Origin: JBBRNV01 sp038227435
GTDB taxonomy: Bacteria > Patescibacteriota > Minisyncoccia > Phycocordibacterales > CALRBL01
DNA: 33,728 nucleotides
NCBI GenBank assembly: GCA_038227435.1
Contig: JBBRPW010000003.1
Coordinates: 1 to 33,728, forward strand
Direction: 5' to 3'
Both the position numbers and the translations under genes were made by a program. Under the pieces are notes generated by a model, which was not told where the DNA came from, ran no database searches, and saw only the letters and a list, made by a program, of their open reading frames with translations. Shown piece by piece: positions 14,538-21,405 of the stretch. How positions within the stretch are numbered: the stretch's first letter is position 1; every line of letters starts with the position of its first letter.

Positions 14538-15830
14538 TTATTTTATATGTTTCTTACTTGTTTTATGGGTAGAATTTTCTTTTCTATCCCTCATATTACC
14601 TTCTCGTAAAACAATATCAATAGTATTGGCAATCTTTTCAAAATCTTTTTCTTTTTTTCCACGAGTGGTTTCGGCAGCAGTTCCTAATCTAATTCCCGAT
14701 GGATCCATCGGATTTCGTATATCACCAGGAACTGTGTTTTTGTTAACGATAATTCCAACTTCTTCAAGCAAATCGCTCGCTACTTTTCCAGGTACTCCAC
14801 CTGCGCCACGTTCTCCTCCTTTTTTTACTCCTCCCATCCATGTGTCTACGAGTACCATATGGCTATCTGTCCCTCCTGACACAATTTTCCATCCACGTTT
14901 TTTAAGGCCAGCTGCCAACGTTTTAGCATTAGCCATTACCTGCTTTGCATATGTTTTAAAGCTAGGCTGAGCCGCTTCTTCCAAACATACAGCCACAGCA
15001 GCAATTTGATTCATGTGTGGGCCGCCCTGAAGACCTGGGAAAACAGTTTTATCAATTTTTTTATTAAATTCTCTTTCATCAATTTTTGAAAAGATGAGAG
15101 CTGAGCGTGGACCTCGCAATGTTTTATGTGTTGTTGTTGTTACCACATCGGCATATGCAAATGGAGATGGATAGGCCTTCCCTGCTACAAGCCCTGAAAT
15201 ATGTGACATGTCTACCATTAAAATAGCGCCGCATGCATCAGCAATCTCACGGAATTTTTTCCAATCAACTTTTCGAGGATAGGCTGTAAAACCTGCAACA
15301 ATAATATGTGGCTTTTCTTTAATCGCTAAAAGTTTTAATGCACCGTAATCAATCATTTCAGTTTTTGGATCTACACCAAATGCAATTTGTTTCCAAAACT
15401 TTCCAGTGGCTGAGGCTTTGTGCCCATGTGTTAAATGTCCTCCATGATCAAGCGACATTCCCATAATTTTTCCAGCTGGAACCTGCATTCCATCTTTATT
15501 AATATGCTCATGTGGCAAAAGTGCTGCGTACACCGCAAAATTTGCAGGCGACCCAGACATTGCTTGTACATTCACTGCCCATTTTTTTGAAGATAGACCA
15601 AACAATTTTAAAGCACGAGCTTGTGCCAATTCTTCTACTTCATCAACAATTGTATTTCCTCCATAGTATCGCTTGCCCGGATATCCTTCAGCATATTTAT
15701 TTGTAAGCTCAGTTCCAAGTGCTTCAAGTACGTCAGCACTTACGTAATTTTCAGAAGCAATTAAGTTGATAACTCGTTTCTGTCTTTCTCTTTCTGTTTT
15801 TATGAGCGATGCAATTTTTTTATCTTTCAT
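14538..15830 (-). CDS. glyA: Serine hydroxymethyltransferase
   Basis: PLP enzyme converting serine and tetrahydrofolate to glycine and 5,10-methylene-THF, the carbon donor for ThyA; 430 residues. Landmarks are NLIASENYVS (22-31), the YAEGYPGKRYYGG substrate loop (46-58), the PLP-contacting DMSHISGLVAG (207-217) and the Schiff-base lysine K236 in VVTTTTHKTLRGPR. All are intact. TAACTT ends exactly 6 nt before the ATG, consistent with a leaderless mRNA. The C-terminus ends in a short Lys/Arg/His-rich tail, and tmk follows immediately. It diverges from thyA, whose enzyme uses the product. Confidence 0.96.
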   Translation of the reverse strand: MKDKKIASLIKTERERQKRVINLIASENYVSADVLEALGTELTNKYAEGYPGKRYYGGNTIVDEVEELAQARALKLFGLSSKKWAVNVQAMSGSPANFAVYAALLPHEHINKDGMQVPAGKIMGMSLDHGGHLTHGHKASATGKFWKQIAFGVDPKTEMIDYGALKLLAIKEKPHIIVAGFTAYPRKVDWKKFREIADACGAILMVDMSHISGLVAGKAYPSPFAYADVVTTTTHKTLRGPRSALIFSKIDEREFNKKIDKTVFPGLQGGPHMNQIAAVAVCLEEAAQPSFKTYAKQVMANAKTLAAGLKKRGWKIVSGGTDSHMVLVDTWMGGVKKGGERGAGGVPGKVASDLLEEVGIIVNKNTVPGDIRNPMDPSGIRLGTAAETTRGKKEKDFEKIANTIDIVLREGNMRDRKENSTHKTSKKHIK

Positions 15831-15836
15831 GTGAGT

Positions 15837-15842
15837 AAGTTA
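15837..15842 (-). promoter_or_regulatory. -10-like box of glyA-tmk (leaderless type)
   Basis: TAACTT on the minus strand, six bases (ACTCAC) before the ATG at 15830. It is a weak hexamer, listed because it keeps the same spacing as other genes here. Confidence 0.35.
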
Positions 15843-16002
15843 GATTTTAAATATTTAAAGTAATAAGGGTAATAAAAAGAATTTTTTATTTTTTAGTAAC
15901 ATTCACATTACATATAGGCACTTAGATCATGTTTATATTGTACGTACCTAACCCTAATCCTTCAATCTTTCGAGCAATTAAAATATGTGAGATAGTATCG
16001 AT

Positions 16003-16950
16003 ATGAAGCAATATCTTGATTTACTGAAACATATTAAAGACACAGGTATTAAGACCGACGATAGAACAGGCACCGGAACTACGGCTATCTTTGGGCATCA
16101 AATGAGGTTTGATTTAAGTAAAAATGGCCCTGGCTTCCCTCTTTTAACTACAAAACGGGTACCTTTTAAGCTCATTTTAAGTGAATTACTTTGGTTTATT
16201 GCAGGAGATACGCAACTTAAAACACTTTTACAAAATGGAAATCATATTTGGGATGAATGGCCATACAAATGGTATTTACAAAGTCTTAACATGCCTGTTC
16301 CTGCTACAAATTCTGATGAATGGAAATCGGGTTTAAATGAATTTACAGCAAAAATTTTAGCAGATGAAGAATTTGCTAAAAAATATGGAGACTTAGGTCC
16401 TGTATATGGATATCAGTGGCGAAGCTGGCCCGATCATCGAAACCTCGATGAAAATGGAAAGCCGAAAGGAATTGATCAGCTTTCTAAAATAATTGGGGAT
16501 ATTAAAAAATCTCCGAATTCACGACGATTAATTGTATCTGCTTGGAATCCAGCCGACATTGATGAAATGGCAAAGGCAGGACTTCCTCCGTGCCATTGTT
16601 TATTTCAATTTAAAGTTTTAGATGGAAAACTTTCATGCCAACTCTATCAGCGAAGTTGCGATACATTTTTAGGGGTGCCATTTAATATTGCCAGCTACTC
16701 TCTTTTAACAATAATGATTGCACAAGTTGTTGGGCTCGAACCGGGAGAATTTATTTGGACAGGAGGCGACGTACATTTATATTCAAATCATATGGATCAA
16801 GTTGCTGAATTACTTTCACGAACTCCCGGAACACTTCCAACAATTAAATTAAACCCAGAGATTAAAAATCTTTTTGATTTTAAAATGGAAGATGTTGAAT
16901 TAATTGATTACAACCCACAAGCACCAATTAAGGCACCTATCGCGGTTTAA
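16003..16950 (+). CDS. thyA: Thymidylate synthase
   Basis: Methylates dUMP to dTMP using 5,10-methylene-THF; 315 residues, longer than the 264 of the E. coli enzyme. The RTGTG phosphate loop is at 21-25, the FPLLTTKRV segment at 45-53, the catalytic cysteine C197 in LPPCHCLFQF, the QRSCD dUMP-binding motif at 216-220 and DVHLYSNHMDQ at 256-266. The additional length lies mainly in the 90-130 region before YGYQWR, where other long ThyA proteins also have an insert. It is followed after 23 nt by folA, the usual thyA-folA pair. The 172-nt gap before it is shared with divergent glyA, and I could not fix its promoter confidently. Confidence 0.97.
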   Translation: MKQYLDLLKHIKDTGIKTDDRTGTGTTAIFGHQMRFDLSKNGPGFPLLTTKRVPFKLILSELLWFIAGDTQLKTLLQNGNHIWDEWPYKWYLQSLNMPVPATNSDEWKSGLNEFTAKILADEEFAKKYGDLGPVYGYQWRSWPDHRNLDENGKPKGIDQLSKIIGDIKKSPNSRRLIVSAWNPADIDEMAKAGLPPCHCLFQFKVLDGKLSCQLYQRSCDTFLGVPFNIASYSLLTIMIAQVVGLEPGEFIWTGGDVHLYSNHMDQVAELLSRTPGTLPTIKLNPEIKNLFDFKMEDVELIDYNPQAPIKAPIAV

Positions 16951-16973
16951 GTTTTTAAAAAAGAAATATCAAG

Positions 16974-17522
16974 ATGAAAAAAGAAATTCATATTATTGTT
17001 GCAATGCAAGAAAGTGATAAAGGAATTGGCTTTGAAGGTGAATTACTTTATTGTCTTCCGAAAGACATGGAGCACTTTAAAGAATTAACATCTGGACACG
17101 CAGTAATTATGGGACGAAAAACATGGGAATCAATTCCTGAAAAGTTTCGCCCACTTCCCAATCGAACTAATATTGTAGTAACGAGAAATAAAGATTTTAA
17201 AATAAATAATGAATCAGTATTAATTACCAATTCTTTTGAAGAAGCTCTAGAGAAAGCTGAGGGTGTGCCTGGAGAAATAATTTTTATTATCGGCGGGTCT
17301 GCACTATATAAAGAAGCATTGCCTGTTGCAGATATTATAGATTTAACCTTAATACATGATGAAAACAATACTTCTGGTGTATCACGCCCTGCAGATACTT
17401 ACTTTGAAGGATACCTCCCTACTGAATGGTTAATAGTAAACGAGGTAGATTTAGTTGATGAAAAAGATAGCTTAACATACTCGTTTCTTACTCAGAAACG
17501 CATCGATTCTCCTTCAAAATAG
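16974..17522 (+). CDS. folA: Dihydrofolate reductase
   Basis: Regenerates tetrahydrofolate from the dihydrofolate that ThyA produces; 182 residues. It shows IIVAMQESDKGIGFEGELL (the M20-loop region), the catalytic acidic residue in LPKDMEHFKELT (about D31), VIMGRKTWESIP (NADPH binding) and IIGGSALYKEALP. The LPW of many DHFRs reads LLYCLP here, a mild variant. It ends in TAG, with the next gene's promoter within 90 nt. It is an operon with thyA. Confidence 0.95.
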   Translation: MKKEIHIIVAMQESDKGIGFEGELLYCLPKDMEHFKELTSGHAVIMGRKTWESIPEKFRPLPNRTNIVVTRNKDFKINNESVLITNSFEEALEKAEGVPGEIIFIIGGSALYKEALPVADIIDLTLIHDENNTSGVSRPADTYFEGYLPTEWLIVNEVDLVDEKDSLTYSFLTQKRIDSPSK

Positions 17523-17596
17523 GCATTAAATTTAGCCAAATATAGGATAAACATTTAATAAAGAAGATGTAAACTATTCCCCTATTTTCCTTCTGC

Positions 17597-17602
17597 TACA
17601 AT
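17597..17602 (+). promoter_or_regulatory. -10 box of dcd (leaderless type)
   Basis: TACAAT, six bases (ATACAC), then the ATG at 17609. No good -35 box was found. Confidence 0.5.
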
Positions 17603-17608
17603 ATACAC

Positions 17609-18295
17609 ATGGCACTATCAGACAGAAAAATCTTAGAGGAAATGAAAAAGGGTGACATTATTATTCAACCGTTTGATCGACGAAATTTAGCAACCTCAAG
17701 TTACGATGTAACACTTGGTGAATATTATTATCGAGAACAAAAACCAAATTATATTTTGTCGCACTATAATATTTATAATAAGAAACATACCGACCATGTG
17801 TGGGGTAAGAAACCTATAAAAGCCGAACGAGCCGACAAAGTATTTAAAACTTTTACCGCATTTGAGTGGGAAGGAATTTCTCCAGAAGACAAAATTATTT
17901 TACTTGAACCAGGTGAAACTATTTTAGCTCACACTAATGAATTTATTGGAGGACGCAATCATATTACAACCATGATGAAAGCACGATCATCACTCGGACG
18001 AAGTTTTATTGAAGTATGTAAATGCGCAGGCTGGGGTGACGTTGGATATATTAATCGATGGACTATGGAAATCACAAATAACTCACGCCACTATGCTATC
18101 CCCCTTGTAGTTGGTCGCCGAATTGCACAAATTATTTTCTTTGAAACCGGCCCTATTTTAGATACAAATATTGACTACGCCAAAGCAGGAAAATATCAAT
18201 CATCTCAAGATATTAATAAACTGAAAAAAATATGGAAGCCTGATGCAATGTTGCCAAAAGTATATACCGATAGAGATATTAAAAAGAAAAAATAA
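17609..18295 (+). CDS. dcd: dCTP deaminase (DCD, possibly DCD-DUT)
   Basis: Deaminates dCTP to dUTP, on the route to dUMP and dTMP; 228 residues versus about 193 in E. coli. The trimeric dUTPase-fold signature RSSLGR is at 126-131, AGWGDVGY at 140-147 and the catalytic-type Glu at 154 (WTMEITN). The N-terminal SSYDVTLG (30-37) also fits the family. Some archaeal and bacterial members are bifunctional and release dUMP directly. That would matter here because the only dut gene in view carries an internal stop. I cannot tell mono- from bifunctional by eye. It lies downstream of thyA-folA but has its own -10 box. Confidence 0.92.
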   Translation: MALSDRKILEEMKKGDIIIQPFDRRNLATSSYDVTLGEYYYREQKPNYILSHYNIYNKKHTDHVWGKKPIKAERADKVFKTFTAFEWEGISPEDKIILLEPGETILAHTNEFIGGRNHITTMMKARSSLGRSFIEVCKCAGWGDVGYINRWTMEITNNSRHYAIPLVVGRRIAQIIFFETGPILDTNIDYAKAGKYQSSQDINKLKKIWKPDAMLPKVYTDRDIKKKK

Positions 18296-18327
18296 AAAAG
18301 GTCGCATCAATGTCTTTTGATACGACC
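18293..18327 (-). terminator. Terminator of a minus-strand transcript from 18330-18960
   Basis: GGTCGTATCA (18327-18318) pairs with TGATGCGACC (18309-18300) apart from one A-C mismatch. Six Ts then follow on the minus strand. On the plus strand the hairpin lacks a T-run, so it serves minus-strand transcription and implies a transcript with no recognised gene. Confidence 0.65.
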
Positions 18328-18953
18328 CTTGAATAACTGCGCACGGATTACATCTTAGAGCCGCTGCTGCTCCAATCTAGATTCAGAACTATTGGTTAGA
18401 GGACTCTTTTAGGGATTTCATTCCTTTATTCTTTCCCTGCGAATCAAGGAGAGAACCGAATATTTTTATTTTTTATTTCTTCGGATGTTGGTAACATAAA
18501 ATGAAACATGAATCCTTCCTCATTTCCAAACATTGAATTATGTATTGGTTGGAAAAGGCCACATTCCTAGAATTTGCTGAACTACGTTAGATCCGTGCTG
18601 TCTAACAATAATTCACTCTTTTTCACATTTTGTCTCTCCTGTCTAAGAAGAGATAAAGATGCCGCTTGATAGGTGTAGACGAACATCACCCATTTAATAC
18701 CCTACAGTATTAGGCTTTTAGAGTATATGCACAGGTGCACAGCATCTTTTCAGCGCTTATTCCAGGGTTTTTATTTCCCTAGTTATTTTCCTTTATTGTG
18801 GGAAACACCGGATGAACACCGGCCGAGGCTGTAGATCGACACATCAGCTTGCGCCAATGAGCGATTGTCTTCGGTTGCTTGATTCTCTTCGGCGGGACAC
18901 GTACACGAAGTGCCGTCTGTCCACTTTAGTACGATTTCCAGAGTATCCTAGCT
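18328..18953 (-). ncRNA. Candidate large non-coding RNA (gene-free transcription unit)
   Basis: About 625 nt with no credible reading frame on either strand, yet bounded by a promoter candidate (18989-18960) and an intrinsic terminator (18327-18293). It is more balanced in base composition than its A/T-rich surroundings. Short local helices are visible, such as TGCACAGGTGCA (near 18730), GGACA.../...TGTCC (18923-18896 region), CCGGTG repeats near 18805-18825, and AGGG/CCCT near 18763-18781. It does not show the conserved cores of RNase P RNA, SRP RNA or 6S RNA as far as I can read. Alternatives are a decayed gene or a very divergent known RNA. Confidence 0.35.
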
Positions 18954-18959
18954 GAGCTC

Positions 18960-18989
18960 ATCGTATGTGTTAAACGACTTTGCTTCCAA
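18960..18989 (-). promoter_or_regulatory. Promoter candidate for the gene-free unit
   Basis: On the minus strand TTGGAA (18989-18984), 18 nt, TACGAT (18965-18960), placing the start near 18953. Confidence 0.4.
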
Positions 18990-19016
18990 AAACAGACTAG
19001 CATTTAACGCAAATAA

Positions 19017-19049
19017 AAACAAAAAAGCGCTCCCCGAAAGGAGCGCTTT
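19017..19049 (-). terminator. Terminator of the 19094-19696 gene
   Basis: On the minus strand AAAGCGCTCC-TTTCGG-GGAGCGCTTT followed by Ts (TTTTTTGTTTTT). It insulates the gene from the downstream gene-free unit. Confidence 0.85.
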
Positions 19050-19093
19050 CAAAATCGAAAGTCTTATGCGAGTCTCGTCTTGTACTATTCATT

Positions 19094-19696
19094 CTATTTA
19101 TCGAACAAGCTAAGTCGATATTTTCTCTTATCGAACGAAGCTTCGATTATTTTCTGTACTCTCACATGGGTTTGATCGTCGGGATCTGCTAACTGATCAA
19201 GGCTATCAATCCAGAAGTTATGAAAAAGTCTCGGAAATCGCCTACCGATTCCAACGGAAAAAGCACTAATTCCTGAACCTCCTTCAAGGACATTAAGGCT
19301 AAGGACGATCTTACCTGAGAAAAGTGCATACAATACCTCAGAGGTAGCACCTTCACTTAAGGTGCCGGCATTGAGTCGAATTAGGAAATCCGAATGGTCA
19401 ATTTGAGAAAAATCGTGTTCAACCAAATTTCCACCAAATTCTTCCCAACCTTCGAATGCACGGTTTGCAATACTTGGTCTTATGGGCACTTCGTCAGGAG
19501 GAATAATCCTGAACGGATTGTGAGTATAGCCCAACTGTGCAAACCTTTCGACCCAAGCTAAGCAAGTTTGAATGCGCGTCTTATTTTCAACCTGTAGGGA
19601 CATTGCGCAATAGAACGACTTTTGCCAAACAGGAATAGGGATTCGCGAAATAGACTGAACAAATCTGATCACGGGCGTAAGTATGCTAGATGTCAT
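19094..19696 (-). CDS. Hypothetical protein, possibly nucleoside deoxyribosyltransferase-like
   Basis: 200 residues from the ATG at 19696; a TTG two codons upstream is also possible. TACAAT ends 5 nt before the ATG. The central segment DFLIRLNAGTLSEGATSEVLYALFSGKIVLSLN resembles (by eye) the Rossmann-like pattern of nucleoside 2-deoxyribosyltransferases and relatives: hydrophobic strand, acidic loop, G-T/A-x-x-E, helix, then a G-K-x-hydrophobic strand. In those enzymes the Glu is catalytic; here it would be the E in ATSEVLYA. An alternative is a related nucleotide-processing or effector fold. The nearby dcd, thyA and folA make a deoxynucleotide role plausible but unproven. The gene is somewhat G+C-richer than its neighbours and ends in TAG. 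Confidence 0.6.
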   Translation of the reverse strand: MTSSILTPVIRFVQSISRIPIPVWQKSFYCAMSLQVENKTRIQTCLAWVERFAQLGYTHNPFRIIPPDEVPIRPSIANRAFEGWEEFGGNLVEHDFSQIDHSDFLIRLNAGTLSEGATSEVLYALFSGKIVLSLNVLEGGSGISAFSVGIGRRFPRLFHNFWIDSLDQLADPDDQTHVRVQKIIEASFDKRKYRLSLFDK

Positions 19697-19803
19697 ATTC
19701 AATTGTATTGTGGGGAACTATCCACAGAATGTGGGTTACTTGTTTAAAATATATCTTTATTTAGCTTTGTGTACAAATCAATTTAATTTTTGAATATAAT
19801 AAC

Positions 19804-19830
19804 AAAAAAACACCCAGAAGGTGTTTTTTT
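19804..19830. terminator. Terminator after rplK
   Basis: AAAAAAACACC-CAGAA-GGTGTTTTTTT; the minus-strand reading ends the secE-nusG-rplK transcript. The symmetrical A/T tails make it bidirectional. Confidence 0.8.
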
Positions 19831-19855
19831 GTGTGAGATTTAAACTAGATTAGTA

Positions 19856-20281
19856 TTACTTCCCTACTTCTACTCCCATCGATTGGCAAGTCCCTTTAAT
19901 CATTTTTTTTGCGGCGTCTAAATCGTTTGCATTCATTTCTACCATTTTAATTTTTGCAATTTCTTCGATTTGAGCTTCAGTAATTTTTCCAATCTTTTTT
20001 CCGTTTGGAGTTCCTGATCCTTTTTCTTGATTCACTGCTTTCAAAATCATTTGAGCAGCTGGAGCTGTTTTAAGAATAAAATCAAATGATCGATCTTCGT
20101 ACACCGACATAAGTACAGGTACAATTTCTCCCATACGATCACGAGTTGCATCGTTGAATCGTTTTACGAATTCTCCAATGTTAACTCCTGCGGGTCCAAG
20201 CACAGTTCCAACCGGTGGAGCTGGTGTTGCTTTTCCTCCAGCAATTTGGAGCTTAATTACTTTAGTTACTTTTTTAGCCAT
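19856..20281 (-). CDS. rplK: 50S ribosomal protein L11
   Basis: Component of the GTPase-associated stalk base of the large subunit; 141 residues, standard length. The N-terminal KLQIAGGKATPAPPVGTVLGPAGVNIGEFVKRFNDAT pattern (seen as IAGGKATPAPPVG and LGPAGVNIGEF) and the C-terminal rRNA-binding GTCQSMGVEV are intact. It follows nusG as in most bacteria. Unusually, the transcript ends right after it: rplA (L1), normally the next gene, is absent. The 161-nt gap to nusG shows no obvious terminator or promoter. Confidence 0.97.
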   Translation of the reverse strand: MAKKVTKVIKLQIAGGKATPAPPVGTVLGPAGVNIGEFVKRFNDATRDRMGEIVPVLMSVYEDRSFDFILKTAPAAQMILKAVNQEKGSGTPNGKKIGKITEAQIEEIAKIKMVEMNANDLDAAKKMIKGTCQSMGVEVGK

Positions 20282-20442
20282 ATAAATTTAGTTTAATTTG
20301 TTATTTTTGATTGAGTTTTATAGGTCGATTTGAAGCTCGGCCCATATATTGATGCGATATTGAAGCGCGTAACAGTTAAGTTAAAATACCTTAAAACCGC
20401 TTTTTTGGCAATAAGTCAATTTAGCAGAACTTTAACTAATCC

Positions 20443-21042
20443 TTAAACCTTCTTAATTTGTAGAAAGTCGAGCTCAACCGGTGTTTCTCGTCCGAACATT
20501 GAAACAAGTACCTTTACCTTTCCTCGCTCATTATCAACCTCACTTACCTTTCCTTCGAGCTCTTTAAATGGTCCGTCTGCAATCATTACATTGTCTCCTG
20601 GAACCAAATCAATTGCATGCTTCACGTTTCCAGCTCCCATTCTCTTAAATAGTTCTTCAACTTCTTTTTTATCAAGAGGTACCGGAGTTACTCCAGACCC
20701 TACGAATCCAGTTACACGAGGTGTGTTTCGTACAACGTACCAACTATCATCAGTTACGATCATATCTACTAAAATATATCCGGGATAAATTTTTTCTTCT
20801 TCTTCAACTCGCTTCCCTGCTTTAATTTTAATTTTTTTTTCTGTGGGAACGATTACACTAAAAATTTTATCTTCCATTCCAAGAGATTCAATTCGTTGTT
20901 TTAGATTTCGGAGAACGGCATTTTCGTATCCTGCATATGTGTGGACTGCATACCAATTTCGTTCAGCAATATGTTGCTTTTTTGTTACATCTACAGCTGC
21001 GTCGTTTGTATTACTTGTTGTATTGTTTTGTTCTTCGTTCAT
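20443..21042 (-). CDS. nusG: Transcription termination/antitermination protein NusG
   Basis: Binds RNA polymerase and couples it to the ribosome; 199 residues. The N-terminal NGN domain starts at RNWYAVHTYAGYENAVLRNLKQR (about 29-51), and GYILVDMIVTDDSWYVVRNTPRVTGFVG fits the family. The C-terminal KOW domain is PGDNVMIADGPFKELEGKVSEVD (about 148-170). A polar Asn/Thr-rich tail of about 25 residues precedes the NGN domain. It sits 36 nt after secE and upstream of rplK, the conserved order. Confidence 0.97.
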   Translation of the reverse strand: MNEEQNNTTSNTNDAAVDVTKKQHIAERNWYAVHTYAGYENAVLRNLKQRIESLGMEDKIFSVIVPTEKKIKIKAGKRVEEEEKIYPGYILVDMIVTDDSWYVVRNTPRVTGFVGSGVTPVPLDKKEVEELFKRMGAGNVKHAIDLVPGDNVMIADGPFKELEGKVSEVDNERGKVKVLVSMFGRETPVELDFLQIKKV

Positions 21043-21078
21043 AAAATGTACTAGTTTAATAATGTAGAGGTTTAAAAA

Positions 21079-21261
21079 TTATTTTAAAATAAGTTTTTGT
21101 ATTCCTTGTGAGAAAAGATAATCGAAAAATCCTAAAAATAATGCAACGCCGATTGAAATAATAATAATCATGATGGTAAAAAATATTGCCTGCTCTCGAG
21201 TAGGCCATGTAACGTGGTTTAGTTCTGCTCGAGTTTCTTTGATGTATTGGAAGAGTCCCAT
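21079..21261 (-). CDS. secE: Protein translocase subunit SecE
   Basis: Small essential partner of SecY in the protein-conducting channel; 60 residues. It has the amphipathic FQYIKETRAELNHVTWPTREQ (4-24) with the signature W-P-[ST]-R, followed by one transmembrane helix (about 27-50). This is the short single-span form found in most bacteria outside the gamma-proteobacteria. First gene of secE-nusG-rplK. A TATATA lies immediately before the ATG, so its exact promoter is unclear. Confidence 0.93.
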   Translation of the reverse strand: MGLFQYIKETRAELNHVTWPTREQAIFFTIMIIIISIGVALFLGFFDYLFSQGIQKLILK

Positions 21262-21294
21262 ATATAGAGTGTTAATTTCTTAAAATCCGGTACT

Positions 21295-21313
21295 AAAAAA
21301 CCCCTCCGAGGGG
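21295..21313 (-). terminator. Terminator after the S74 surface protein gene
   Basis: On the minus strand CCCCT-CGG-AGGGG followed by TTTTTT. A larger A/T-rich inverted repeat (CCTAAAA/TTTTAGG, 21369-21410) overlaps the end of the gene. Confidence 0.65.
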
Positions 21314-21405
21314 CATTTCGTATACTACGCCTTGCTCTTCGCACTGTCAAATTCTTTAATTGAAAAATCCTAAAAACTCATAATAAAGCTCTCTATTGAG
21401 GCCTT

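Noticed and set aside
18446..18626. A 60-codon minus-strand frame (GTG start, AGGAG 9 nt upstream) containing two TAGs
   Set aside because: With two stops in 60 codons and no recognisable protein motif it is no better than chance in such sequence. It was not taken as a third TAG-containing gene.
19724..19732. DnaA-box-like CTATCCACA
   Set aside because: A single site with one mismatch and no cluster, dnaA or dnaN nearby; no sign of an origin.
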